From the NCBI RefSeq assembly GCF_004571025.1, contig NZ_SPQT01000031.1, positions 1 to 64,000 on the forward strand: 64,000 nucleotides of DNA. Reading direction: 5' to 3'. Origin of the DNA: Bradyrhizobium niftali (lineage in GTDB: Bacteria; Pseudomonadota; Alphaproteobacteria; Rhizobiales; Xanthobacteraceae). The notes under the pieces were generated by a model. It worked only from the letters and a program-made list of their open reading frames with translations. It made no database searches and had not been told where the DNA came from. The position numbers and the translations under genes are program-made. Below, in pieces: positions 6,872-15,126 of the stretch; the stretch's first letter is position 1, and each line of letters begins with the position of its first letter.

Positions 6872-6887
6872 AGTGATGTACCTCACA
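6872..6887. promoter_or_regulatory. CRP-like palindrome upstream of the caspase-like gene
   Basis: AGTGA-TGTACC-TCACA fits the CRP core (TGTGA-N6-TCACA, with GTGA/TCAC exact). It lies 63 bp before the ATG at 6950, a usual activator distance. It differs from the TTGA/TCAA FixK boxes. Confidence 0.35.
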
Positions 6888-6949
6888 TACCATCCGCTTG
6901 CCTTTCGGCAGGCTGTGAATACGCTGCTCGCGTTTGATTTGGGGCTGTA

Positions 6950-8811
6950 ATGGGCGCGCTTCGGTTTTTCTTGATCTTTTTTGCGGTGTGGCTCGGATGC
7001 GGACCGGCAATGGCCGAACGGCGCGTGGCGCTTGTGATCGGCAATTCCGCCTACAAGAGCGCCCCCGGCTCACCAACCCGGCGAACGACGCCACCCTGGT
7101 CGGCGGCATGTTCAAGAAGGCGGGCTTCGACGATGTCGATGTCAGGCTCGACCTCAACGCCGCCGACATGCGCCGGTCGCTGCGCGAGTTCGCGGGCCGG
7201 ACCCGCGATGCCCAAGTTGCCGTCATTTACTATGCCGGGCACGGCATCGAGCTCGACGGCACGAACTATTTGATCCCCACGGATGCCGCGCTGGAAACCG
7301 ACGGCGACGTGCTCGACGAGACCGTCGCGCTCGACCGGGCGCTCTTTGCGGTGGAGCCTGCCAAGCAGCTTCGCCTCGTCATTCTGGACGCCTGCAGGGA
7401 CAATCCGTTCGCCAAGACGATGAAGCGCACGGTCGCTTCCCGCGCCATTGGCCGGGGTCTCGCCAAGATCGAGCCGACCAGCCCGAACACCATGATTGCC
7501 TTCGCCGCCAAGGCGGGCTCGACGGCTTCGGATGGCGACTCCAAAAATAGTCCGTTCGCCGCCGCCCTGGTCGAGCGGCTGCCGACGCCGGGGCTCGACC
7601 TGCGCAAGGCCTTCGGCTTCGTCCGCGACGATGTCTTGAAGAACACCGGCTACAAGCAGGAGCCCTATGTCTACGGTTCGCTCGGCGGCGACGACGTGCC
7701 GCTGATTACAGCGAAGCCGGTCGCCACCGGGCCGCAGGCAAATCCCCAAGATGCAGTTCGCCGCGACTATGAGCTGGCGCTGCAGGCGGGTGATCGCGAC
7801 GCATGGGAAGCGTTTCTCCAGACCTATCCTGAGGGCTTCTATGCGAATCTTGCGCGGGTGCAGTTGAAGAAGATCGGGGCCGAAGATGCGCGCGCGGCCG
7901 CAGCCGAGAAGGCCAGGCAGGCCGAAGACGAGAAGGCGCGGCTCGTCGCGGAGCGAGCCAAGAAGGCCGAGCAGGACAAGGCCGCAGCCGCCGCCAATGC
8001 CGCCGAGGATGCCCGGCTGGCGGCCGAGAAGGCCAAGCAGGTCGAGGAAGCAAAGGCTGCCGCAGCCGAGCAGCGCAGGAAAGATGCCGAGGCCGCCGTG
8101 GCCAAGGCGCTGGCCGACAAGCAGGCTGCCGAGAAGGCGCTCGCCGACAAGATCGCGAACGACAAGGCAGCTTCCGAGCTTGCAGCAAAACAGGCGACTG
8201 AGAGGGCTCAGCGTGACGGCGAGCAGAAGGTCGCGGCAGTTGCCCCAACGCAATCGGCGCCCAGCCTCTCGCCACAGGAGACTGCCAAACTGGTGCAGTC
8301 GGAACTCCGGCGCGTCGGATGTCTGACGGGCGCATCGGACGGCGAATGGAACGCCTCCGCGCAGCGCTCGCTGACGCTGTTCAACAAGCATGCCGGAACG
8401 AAGTTCGACACCAAGCTGGCGAGCTTCGACGCTCTCGACGCGATCAAGGGCAAGCAAGGACGTGTCTGTCCGCTGGTGTGCGACCGCGGCTCAAGGGCTG
8501 ATGGCGACGCTTGCGTGAAAATCACCTGCCGCGCGGGCTATCGGGTCAACGACGACAACGAGTGCGAGAAGGTCCAGGACAAGAAGCCGGTCGCGACCCG
8601 CGAGGACGCCAAGCCGCGCGACGACGAGAGGAAGAAGGTCGAGGCCACGCCCTCGAAGCCCCAGGCGACTGGGCAAATCTATTGTAACAATGCGGGCTGT
8701 CGGCCGGTCCGGCCGGGATGTCACCTCGAAATCTTGAGTGGGGCGTCAGCGGCCCAGCGGGGCGCTAATAACGCGGGCGGCTCTACTGGTAGCGTCGAAG
8801 TTTGCAACTGA
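6950..8811 (+). pseudogene. Caspase-family (peptidase C14) secreted protein, frameshifted near the N-terminus
   Basis: The N-terminus (signal peptide, then ERRVALVIGNSAYKS) is in the frame starting at 6950; from RLTNPANDATLVGGM on it is in the +2 frame. One missing C in the CCCCC run at 7062-7066 joins them; adding it gives the family sequence YKSAPRLTNPANDA. The p20 domain keeps both catalytic residues: His in YYAGHGIE and Cys in DACRDNPF. A long Ala/Lys/Glu coiled coil follows (about residues 300-450), then a peptidoglycan-binding-like stretch (LVQSELRRVGCLTG) and a cysteine-rich tail. Rhizobia have many such periplasmic caspase-like proteins of unknown role. Either a recent pseudogene or a homopolymer sequencing error. 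Confidence 0.85.
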
Positions 8812-8958
8812 GCCGCGACTGAGAGACCCGATCTTGCCGACCGGATACCGTCGCCTCACCTTGAGCAACCAACTGGCCGCCAGCTCATTGTCCCCCATCA
8901 CCGGCCGAGGCTCTGCCGTAGGCGCCGGTGGCTGAGAGAGACGTCGAGGGCGCCTGCG

Positions 8959-9201
8959 ATGGCCATCTACTACTTCGACCTGCGCGACGGGGACGAGATA
9001 GTTCCCGACGAAGAAGGACTCGAATTGCAAGATTTGCTCGCGGTCCAGGAAGAAGCCGCCCGCGCGCTGGCCGGCCTGTCATGGGACGCCGTGCGAAACT
9101 TCAAAGGCATGCAAAGCCGCAAGATGTCGATTGAAGTCAGGGACGCACATGGTCCCGTGATGCAGGTCAGGTTCGTCTTCGATATCGTCAGGCGGCAGTG
9201 A
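8959..9201 (+). CDS. DUF6894 family protein
   Basis: 80 residues: MAIYYFDLRDGDEIVPDEEG, LLAVQEEAARALAGLSWDA, ending RFVFDIVRRQ. The YYF.LRDG...PDEEG start, an Ala-rich central helix and a final beta strand are the DUF6894 pattern, a family abundant in Bradyrhizobium and thought to be stress-linked, with no known biochemical role. A second member is at 11297 and a decayed copy at 5640-5812. The gene is followed by a degenerate form of the GGCCGCC hairpin. Confidence 0.8.
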   Translation: MAIYYFDLRDGDEIVPDEEGLELQDLLAVQEEAARALAGLSWDAVRNFKGMQSRKMSIEVRDAHGPVMQVRFVFDIVRRQ

Positions 9202-9415
9202 GCCGTCTCGGTTGGAGGCCTCTCGGTGGAGGCTCTCCGAACTTGCGCTTCAACGCCTCTGGCTCCAATCTCGCAGCATCGTTTTTCGACCGAAGCTGAC
9301 GCGCATCAAAGACGCATGAGCAGAGCGCCGTCATAATTCCGTAATCTTGCGGCATCGAACCTTTTCGCGGCCTGTGGCTTCTCTGAGTTGGAGCGCAACA
9401 GTGGGGATCTCGGTC

Positions 9416-9583
9416 ATGACGGAAGACACGCACCAGGATGCAACCAGGCGTAATCGCCTGCTGGAGGCGGCGCATGAGGAGATGGTCAAGTTCGAGCGGA
9501 AGGAAAACGAGTTCCGCAAAAAGGACCGCCTGGAGCGTGCCGCCGAGCTCCAGCTTCCGCTGGACGTGATCAAGGTTCACTAG
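9416..9583 (+). CDS. Small hypothetical protein (55 aa), highly charged
   Basis: MTEDTHQDATRRNRLLEAAH followed by a Lys/Glu/Arg-rich helical run (EEMVKFERKENEFRKKDR) and LQLPLDVIKVH. Probably one long helix, no membrane segment. The start at 9416 is preferred because the upstream 23 codons look like non-coding sequence. Function unknown. Confidence 0.45.
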   Translation: MTEDTHQDATRRNRLLEAAHEEMVKFERKENEFRKKDRLERAAELQLPLDVIKVH

Positions 9584-9875
9584 AGCCACCAGGACGGGCT
9601 GCGGAGCCGACCAGCCGCGCCGGCAATGCGGCGGGCGTCCGGGGCGTCACCGAAAGCGGCGGCCGGCAGAGGCCGCCCTCGTCAATGCAAGGCCCGGCAT
9701 CACGCGTCGGCAATATGCCCGGCTTCAGGGCGATCGCGCGCGTAAAAGGTATCTAAATACTACCTCTAAATCATTGACCCAGCAGGCAAATCCCCAACCC
9801 GCCTACTGTGCATGGGGTTGTTTTCCAATTTTTTGAAAGACGGGGCCAGCTGCCGCCGGCGCATGCCGGCCAAGT
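9584..9875. other. Gene-free region
   Basis: Nothing recognisable. It includes an unusually AT-rich patch near 9750-9775 (AAGGTATCTAAATACTACC) that could be promoter sequence, though I cannot assign it to a sigma factor. Confidence 0.3.
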
Positions 9876-9965
9876 CTACATGAGCGCCAGCAGCCCGATG
9901 CCGATCACCAGCACGACAAAGCCAACCGCCGTCGCGGCGGCGAACGACCGCTCTACGTTATCCAT
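9876..9965 (-). CDS. Candidate 29-aa single-pass membrane peptide
   Basis: MDNVERSFAAATAVGFVVLV then IGIGLLALM: a short polar start and one membrane helix to the end. Start ATG at 9965 is preceded by ACGGGGTAGC. Longer readings in the same frame add low-complexity sequence and are unlikely. Function unknown. Confidence 0.4.
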   Translation of the reverse strand: MDNVERSFAAATAVGFVVLVIGIGLLALM

Positions 9966-10099
9966 GATGCTACCCCGTTGCCGGCAAGCCACGTTTCCCC
10001 CATGGCTGCACCGGACCTTGCGGAATCTCGCCTGCGGCTGTGGCCCGAGTGTTGCGATCGGGTGACCAAATTGGGACCGGTGCGGGGCCAGTCTGCGGC

Positions 10100-10233
10100 C
10101 TCTCCGGCGTGTGGGTTTCGATGCCGCCGTCAGGCACCCGTAAGCCTGGTCGCCTAATGTCGTCTCGCCCGGTGGGCCAACACCGGGCCTCCATACCCAA
10201 CCGACGACCCCGCTCTCCCACGAGCGGGGTTTT
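10100..10233 (+). ncRNA. Candidate small RNA with three stems and a terminator
   Basis: Three consecutive hairpins: CAGGC/GCCTG (10131-10148), GCCCGGTG-GGCCAA-CACCGGGC (10167-10188, perfect) and CCCCGCTC-TCCCAC-GAGCGGGG (10208-10229), the last followed by TTTT (10230-10233), a classical rho-independent terminator. No protein gene on this strand ends here. The 5' end is a guess. I do not recognise a named RNA family. Confidence 0.35.
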
Positions 10234-10367
10234 CTGTTGGCGGGCATGGGTGAGCGCCGGCCTGGATTCGATTCGCGGGCTTGTCAGGCTGTCGTAAGCT
10301 CAGCCGGCTAGGGTCATTGGGCTTATGGTGTTGCAGCCCAGCACCTCAGCCTCCAATAACCTTTGAC

Positions 10368-10398
10368 CCCGCCTGGCTCTCCCCAGGCGGGTTTTTTT
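10368..10398 (+). terminator. Strong rho-independent terminator
   Basis: CCCGCCTGG (10368-10376) pairs with CCAGGCGGG (10383-10391), followed by seven T. No plus-strand gene lies directly upstream, so it may end a second RNA (10240-10390) or read-through from the 10208 terminator. It sits just past the end of the reverse-strand DUF2798 gene. Confidence 0.75.
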
Positions 10399-10411
10399 CA
10401 TGCCGGCCGGT

Positions 10412-10651
10412 TCACGGGCCCCTCTCCTCCCGCGTCAGCCGCAACGAGAAGGCGCGGATCGCGGGCGCCGCCAGCAGCACGACGGGCAGCATCGCGGCCC
10501 ATGCGATCAGCCATGACAGCATCCAGTGCCGGGCGAACAGCATCGCGCCGTCAGCCGGCAGGCTGGCGATCCCAGCGGCGATCAGCGAGGTCAGTCCGGA
10601 CTGGAGGACACCGAAAACGAAATGACTGTAGCGGCGGGGAATGCCGAGCAT
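10412..10651 (-). CDS. DUF2798 family membrane protein
   Basis: 79 residues from MLGIPRRYSHFVFGV: RRYSHFVFGVLQSGLT, a first membrane helix, then ARHWMLSWLIAWAAMLPVVL and APAIRAFSLRLT. This R-x-Y-S-x-F-V...W..SW...W..M.P.V pattern is DUF2798, a two-helix inner-membrane family of unknown function. An alternative start 15 codons upstream (10696) adds only polar residues. Confidence 0.8.
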   Translation of the reverse strand: MLGIPRRYSHFVFGVLQSGLTSLIAAGIASLPADGAMLFARHWMLSWLIAWAAMLPVVLLAAPAIRAFSLRLTREERGP

Positions 10652-10948
10652 GACGCGCTCATGTTGCTTGCCGTCACGAGGCCAAGCAAGCCACATGCCG
10701 TCGCGCGCAGCGAGGCGGGCCTTGGCTCTTCCCGTTCGATCGGGATCGCCGGCGTCACAACCGATCGTTAACCCATCACCATCGAACGAACCCGTGGTTC
10801 TCCGACCATGAACAAAGTTCCTGAGCCGCGCTCAGCTGCATCAGCGCGCACCGGGCGATAGTCTAGCATCGCTTTGCGGGCCAGCGTCTTTCGGAATTCG
10901 ATTGCCAACATGCTACAGTGATCGAAGGTGAATCGTGGGGAGGTAACC

Positions 10949-11137
10949 ATGAATCACAGGGGCGTCGAATTCACCGTCGCCAAGACGGCCATTCCCGGAA
11001 TCTGGCAATGGCAGTTCCGCATCGGAGAGCAGGTCAAGACCGGCAAGACCGAGACCAAGATCGACCTGCTGGCGATCCGGCGGGTGCAGCTGCGCATCGA
11101 TCGGGAGCTGAAGGCCATCGGGCGCAAGACGGCCTGA
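10949..11137 (+). CDS. Small hypothetical protein (62 aa)
   Basis: MNHRGVEFTVAKTAIPGIWQ, WQFRIGEQVKTGKTETKI, then LLAIRRVQLRIDRELKA. The ribosome site GGGGAGGTAACC stands immediately before ATG 10949 and decides that start over two in-frame upstream ones. The beta-rich first half with a W.W.F.IG core and a helical end is a recurring small rhizobial protein type; no function known. Confidence 0.7.
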   Translation: MNHRGVEFTVAKTAIPGIWQWQFRIGEQVKTGKTETKIDLLAIRRVQLRIDRELKAIGRKTA

Positions 11138-11296
11138 ACAAGACGGCCTGAACCGGACGCGCCCGGCGGGCTCACGGCTCCTCCTATGCGCCCCCGGTTA
11201 TCCCGTAGCCGCCCGGAATTGATCTGCCTGTGGTTTGGGATTGCACTGCGCGCCGTGGGCCTTGGGGGCGGGGCCGTCACGCGATCGGTGCCAGCC

Positions 11297-11530
11297 ATGC
11301 CGCTCTATTTCTTTCGAATCCGGAACGGCCGCTATTCCGGCTGTGCGGACCAGGCGTCGGAGTTTGCCGACCGCGATCTGGCCTGGAAGGAGATGACCAG
11401 CGTCTGCGCCGACATGGCCGCGGGCATCGCCCGCAAGCTCCAGGAAAATTCCGAATGGCACATGGAGCTCCTGGACGAGACCAAGGAGCCCGTGTTCCGC
11501 ATCCGCATCGTCGCCGAGACGCTCGACTAG
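11297..11530 (+). CDS. DUF6894 family protein
   Basis: 77 residues: MPLYFFRIRNGRYSG, DLAWKEMTSVCADMAAGI, WHMELLDETKEPVFRIRIV. It shares with the 8959 gene the opening aromatic strand (YYF/YFF), the central helix and the final V.R.R strand. Start chosen at the family-typical MPLYFFR; the frame is open further upstream. Confidence 0.75.
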   Translation: MPLYFFRIRNGRYSGCADQASEFADRDLAWKEMTSVCADMAAGIARKLQENSEWHMELLDETKEPVFRIRIVAETLD

Positions 11531-11539
11531 GGGCCGACC

Positions 11540-11794
11540 TCAGTCGGCGCTGGGCAGCCGCCGCATGGTGAATTCGATGTCGCCGCCGGGCAGCTCGCGC
11601 CAGGTCTCGACCGCGCTCATATAGCCGGCCTTGGGGTAGCGGGCGAAGAAGGCCTGCGCCCTCGCCCGCGCCGCCGCGCGCGGCAGCGTGAAGGTCTCGC
11701 GCAGGTAACCGTCGCCGGCGTGCTCGCCCGGCTTGCCGCCGATCTTGCGCCGGCGCGCCATCCGCTCGGCGAGATCCCGCGGACGATCGGCCAT
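11540..11794 (-). CDS. Hypothetical protein (84 aa)
   Basis: MADRPRDLAERMARRRKIG, GDGYLRETFTLPRAAARARA, FFARYPKAGYMSAVETW and GDIEFTMRRLPSAD. A basic N-terminus, a helix, then a beta strand pair containing YPKAGY.S.VE.W......EFTMRRL. It looks like a small folded cytoplasmic protein. The start at 11794 follows a ribosome-like GAGGACAGGTC. It converges on the DUF6894 gene with a 9-bp gap. Confidence 0.6.
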   Translation of the reverse strand: MADRPRDLAERMARRRKIGGKPGEHAGDGYLRETFTLPRAAARARAQAFFARYPKAGYMSAVETWRELPGGDIEFTMRRLPSAD

Positions 11795-11895
11795 GACCTG
11801 TCCTCCTCTACGCAACACCTGCCGGCAATGTAGGGAGCGGATCGGACGAAGAGGAGTCCCGGCCGAAAGGCGCATGCCGCCTCCGGCCGAAAGGC

Positions 11896-12195
11896 TCAGT
11901 TGGCGGCCGTGCCGGTCTTGGTCTTCTTCGGCGCGCTGGTGGTTGCGGCCGATGCCTTCGGCGCAGCCTGCTTCGGCGGATCGGAGCGCATGCCGCCCCA
12001 GGGATCGTTGGACGACTTGGCGTCCGGAATCTTCTTCAGCGTTTCCTTGTAGACCTTTTCACGCTCCGCATCCGCGGCCTTTTCTTCCGGGGACTTGCTC
12101 GGCGCGTCCTGCATCAAATTGATATTGGGCATTTGCGCGTAGGCCGGTCCCGCCAGCACGGCCAGCACCGCCGCCATACGGAAAAGCTTCATCAT
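11896..12195 (-). CDS. Secreted protein with DPWGG motif
   Basis: 99 residues. A signal peptide MMKLFRMAAVLAVLAGPAYA ends in the AYA cleavage signal. The mature part has SPEEKAADAEREKVYKETLK, KIPDAKSSNDPWGGMR and an Ala/Lys-rich tail. The protein at 14077-14307 has the same layout (signal peptide, Y.A.L..IP..K...DPWGG.R, Pro/Lys tail). GGAGTAG precedes the double ATG. Exported, function unknown; the shared core suggests a small periplasmic family. Confidence 0.7.
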   Translation of the reverse strand: MMKLFRMAAVLAVLAGPAYAQMPNINLMQDAPSKSPEEKAADAEREKVYKETLKKIPDAKSSNDPWGGMRSDPPKQAAPKASAATTSAPKKTKTGTAAN

Positions 12196-12294
12196 CTACT
12201 CCTTGATCATCATGGCGGCGCGGATCAGCCGCGCCGGTCATCCTTATCACAGCCCGTCCGTGACCGCTGGGGTCGCTCAGGGCCGAATGGCCCG

Positions 12295-12429
12295 CTAGAG
12301 CCGGTCCGATCTGCACGATTTCGGCGCGTGCAGCCAGTCGTCCCAGATCGGGCCGCATCTGGTGCACCCGTCCAGCACAATGCCGAGCGCCACCAGCCAA
12401 AACACGAGGACACACCGACGCAACATCAT
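12295..12429 (-). CDS. Candidate small lipoprotein (44 aa)
   Basis: MMLRRCVLVFWLVALGIVLD then GCTRCGPIWDDWLHAPKSC. The hydrophobic signal ends in LDGC, a plausible lipobox, and the mature part has a C..CG..W..W....C pattern resembling short cysteine/tryptophan lipoproteins in rhizobia. It lies 99 bp upstream of the DPWGG protein on the same strand. Confidence 0.5.
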   Translation of the reverse strand: MMLRRCVLVFWLVALGIVLDGCTRCGPIWDDWLHAPKSCRSDRL

Positions 12430-12533
12430 CCACCCGATCCCAAGCGCGGCATCATATCGGGCGAAGTCAGGCATTTTCAAGCCGACGGGACCGGCATCAG
12501 ACCGGGTGACTTTGGCGTGCCGATCCGCGCAGA

Positions 12534-13037
12534 ATGGCGGAAACATCCGGCAACAATGGAGTACACGCCGCAATGCCATCGCAGCCAGAAGCCGAGTTCG
12601 GCATCACTGAGGCCAGACGCATCCTCGGCGAGGTCTTTGCGCCCTGGGTCCAGGATCTCAACCTCTCGGTCGAGCGCATCGAGCACGCGCAGCCTGCGGA
12701 TGCGCCGGACTGGCAGCCGGGTGCGCTGCTCCGGATGGCATTTTCGGAGCGGCTGTGCCGGAACGGCGGCGTGGTCTGCGGCCAGGCGCTGATGGCCCTC
12801 GCCGACACCGCGATGGTCATCGCGATCCTCGCCGCCAATCGCGGCTACCGTCCGATGACCACGGTCGACCAGACCACGCATTTCATGCGCGCGGCCACCT
12901 CGTCGGACGTGCTCGCGGACGCCCGCGTGGTGCGGCTCGGGCGCACCATGAGCTTCGGCCGCGTCACGCTGCTCTCGGCCGCCGACAACAAGCCGGTGGC
13001 CATGGTGTCGAGCGCGTTCGCGATGCTGCCGGGCTGA
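12534..13037 (+). CDS. PaaI-type hotdog thioesterase
   Basis: Up to 167 residues. The hotdog fold is seen as VVCGQALMALADTAMVIAIL (the central helix with catalytic-type Asp), then TTVDQTTHFMRAATSSDVLA and a strand ending GRTMSFGRVTLL. This is the PaaI/YdiI acyl-CoA thioesterase pattern; substrate unknown. A second ATG at 12573 (MPSQPEAEFG) is an equally possible start. It stands alone, with a strong stem-loop shortly after its end. Confidence 0.8.
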   Translation: MAETSGNNGVHAAMPSQPEAEFGITEARRILGEVFAPWVQDLNLSVERIEHAQPADAPDWQPGALLRMAFSERLCRNGGVVCGQALMALADTAMVIAILAANRGYRPMTTVDQTTHFMRAATSSDVLADARVVRLGRTMSFGRVTLLSAADNKPVAMVSSAFAMLPG

Positions 13038-13054
13038 GCATCGCCGCAAAAGAC

Positions 13055-13090
13055 GAGAGCCGCGTGAGCGCAAGGCGCACCGCGGCTCTC
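13055..13090. terminator. Stem-loop between convergent genes
   Basis: GAGAGCCGCG (13055-13064) and CGCGGCTCTC (13081-13090) are exact complements with a 16-base loop, no T-tract. It probably marks transcript ends for the thioesterase and the convergent HdeA-like gene. Confidence 0.45.
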
Positions 13091-13157
13091 CATCACGTTC
13101 GCATCGAAGCGAGAGGCCGAAGCGCGATTGCGTCCGCACTTCAGTCCGCTGCAAGAG

Positions 13158-13451
13158 TTACTTGCCGAGGATCTCGTCGGCCGCGGTGACGACGCTGACG
13201 GTCGGATTCTTTCCGCAATAGGCACCGAACTTCTTGGCGTTCTCAATGAACACCTCGGTATCGATGATCGCGTTGTCCTCGTCGCCCTTGTACCAGCCGT
13301 CCATCCAGGTCAGCACGACCGCGATGTTGTCTTCGCCGCTCTCGAGGAATTGCTTGCAAGTCATGGTCGAGAGGTCCCACTTGACGGCGTGGGCGGGCAT
13401 CGACGACAGCGAAAGCGCTGCGGCGAACAGGATCGAAAGCGTGGTCTTCAT
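13158..13451 (-). CDS. HdeA/HdeB-family secreted protein
   Basis: 97 residues from MKTTLSILF, a signal peptide ending in SMPAHA. The mature part, WDLSTMTCKQFLESGED, then WMDGWYKGD and AYCGKNPTVSVVTAADEIL, has the two cysteines and the M.C..FL......W..GY pattern of HdeA-like periplasmic chaperones. In enterobacteria HdeA protects proteins from acid; rhizobial relatives are numerous and mostly uncharacterised. A start four codons upstream (13463) is possible. Confidence 0.75.
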   Translation of the reverse strand: MKTTLSILFAAALSLSSMPAHAVKWDLSTMTCKQFLESGEDNIAVVLTWMDGWYKGDEDNAIIDTEVFIENAKKFGAYCGKNPTVSVVTAADEILGK

Positions 13452-13635
13452 CGGAATGTCCATCGGCGCGTAAGGCCATAAAGGAAAGGCTTGTGAGGAA
13501 AGTCGGCGGGACGTGACTCACCGCTTCAACGTCGTAAACGAAATCTGAAGCGCTGTGCAAGTAGCGCCAGTATTGAGTTTAGTTCAACGTAATTTCTATG
13601 CACTACTTCACAATCATCATTGTGGATCAACGCAG

Positions 13636-13878
13636 ATGACCGAGAAGCGTGCAGCCCAACGTTACCGTGTTTTCAAGGGTGGAACGATCACCTTTGAAAA
13701 CAACGGCATCGCGTGCACCGTGCGAAACATGTCCGCAGGCGGCGTGGCGATCGACCTCGAGACCCCCGTCACATTGCCGCAATCGTTCACACTCTCGATC
13801 GCGCGCGACAATTTCGTGCGGACTTGCCGCCCCGTATGGCGCAGCGACAGGCGCGTCGGTCTCGCTTTCGTGCGATAG
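13636..13878 (+). CDS. PilZ-domain protein
   Basis: 80 residues: MTEKRAAQRYRVFKGGTITF, TVRNMSAGGVAIDLE, ending DRRVGLAFV. The R..R.....G....F and N.S.GG..I motifs are those of a PilZ domain, which in many proteins binds cyclic di-GMP. Only a single domain is present. Start chosen at the ATG just before the motif-bearing region. Confidence 0.8.
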   Translation: MTEKRAAQRYRVFKGGTITFENNGIACTVRNMSAGGVAIDLETPVTLPQSFTLSIARDNFVRTCRPVWRSDRRVGLAFVR

Positions 13879-14076
13879 CGCGCACGATGTGAACGACTGT
13901 TCGTATCGCATCCACAACACGGTTATGAGTGCCTGCTACGATGGCAGCGACGCAAGGCGCAGGCCGCCAGCACGCGCGCGATCGCCGACGACGCCGCAAG
14001 CTCTTCCACTGGGCTGATCGAGATCCTCGGTGGCAGCGATCAGATGGCACCGGCCCGTCGTCAGCGCCCATCGGGT

Positions 14077-14307
14077 TTATTTGGGCTTCTTGGCAGGTTC
14101 AGGCGGACGCGCCCCGCCCCACGGATCATACTTCTCCTTGGGCTCCGGAATGCGCTCGAGCGCCGCCTTGTAGGCCCCCTCGTCGATCTTGGGCTTGTTG
14201 TCCGCCTTCTGGCCCTCGCTAGGCTGGCGTCTGCCGCCACCCATCTGCGCCTGAGCCGAGCTGCCCACCAACGCCAGCACCGCAGCCGCTATGACCAGAA
14301 TCCTCAT
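14077..14307 (-). CDS. Secreted protein with DPWGG motif, second member
   Basis: 76 residues. The signal peptide MRILVIAAAVLALVGSSAQA is followed by YKAALERIPEPKEKYDPWGG, then ARPPEPAKKPK. It shares the core Y.A.L..IP..K...DPWGG.R with the gene at 11896. AAGGGGAT precedes the ATG. Likely a free periplasmic or secreted small protein. Confidence 0.7.
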   Translation of the reverse strand: MRILVIAAAVLALVGSSAQAQMGGGRRQPSEGQKADNKPKIDEGAYKAALERIPEPKEKYDPWGGARPPEPAKKPK

Positions 14308-14461
14308 TGGCGCAATCCCCTTCGTCTGGGGTACAAACTAGCCTGCAATCCCCTAATAGCAAATGCCGTGCGTTCCAGGCCTTCAGCAAATCTTGATCGG
14401 CCAGGACTTCGCCAGATCGCATTCGTGCCTATCTGTTGGCCCGCAGGGGGACCCTTCACGG

Positions 14462-14866
14462 ATGTTGCGGATCATTGCTCGTGCGGCGCTGCTGGCCGGC
14501 GCGCTCGCGCTCGGTGCCTGCGGCTTTGCCGACAGCCGCGCGCCGGTACCCGAGTTCATGCGCATGAAGGAAACCGAGCAGGCGCCGCCCGAGCCGCCCC
14601 CCGACGTCAAGCGCGTCGTGCGCGAGCAGATCGACGTCGTCTTCCTCAACACGTCCTATCCGCGCGAGGTGCATGTCGCCCCGCCCCATCGTGAGGTGCG
14701 CGGTCCGGGCTGGACAGCCTGCGTCCGCGCGCAGCTCACCTCGGCGACGGGTACGGCGCTGGGCAACCAGACCTACATCGTGACCATCACCGGCGGAAAG
14801 GTCATCGATCGCCGCCGCGCGGAAGCCGACGACATCTGCGGGTCCGAGGTTTATGAGCCGATCTGA
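14462..14866 (+). CDS. Lipoprotein, hypothetical (134 aa)
   Basis: MLRIIARAALLAGALALGAC gives a lipoprotein signal with lipobox LGAC. The mature part has a proline-rich spacer (EQAPPEPPPDVKR) and a domain ending in WTACVRAQL, YIVTITGGKVIDRRRA and DDICGSEVYEPI. The pattern of V....W..CV........G......Y.V....G.V..RR.A...C....Y.P is common among Bradyrhizobium outer-membrane lipoproteins of unknown role. Confidence 0.7.
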   Translation: MLRIIARAALLAGALALGACGFADSRAPVPEFMRMKETEQAPPEPPPDVKRVVREQIDVVFLNTSYPREVHVAPPHREVRGPGWTACVRAQLTSATGTALGNQTYIVTITGGKVIDRRRAEADDICGSEVYEPI

Positions 14867-15126
14867 CAGGCCTCGTCGTCAGCCCTGTGTAAGGCGGAAC
14901 ATAGCGGGCGCATCCGAGACCAGATCCGCAGTGCTGCTTCAGCTTCCCCGCCGAGAGGAAATCGGCAAACGGCTCGCAGCAATCATGATGCTTCGCCGAA
15001 TTGGCGCGTGTCGCCCCGGGGAACATTGTCCGCGCGCCACCAGTTCCGGGGAAAATCCTGCATTTGGGCCGGAACGATCGCCGCCTCCCCTTCTTGTTAC
15101 CGCAGAGGGCAGTTTCGGAGGAGGAT

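Noticed and set aside
7051..8457. Minus-strand 468-residue open frame
   Set aside because: Shadow of the caspase-like gene, rich in Leu/Gly/Arg repeats with no domain.
10768..10911. Minus-strand small frame divergent from the 10949 gene
   Set aside because: 47 residues with an odd composition and no ribosome site; could be real, but support is too weak to list.
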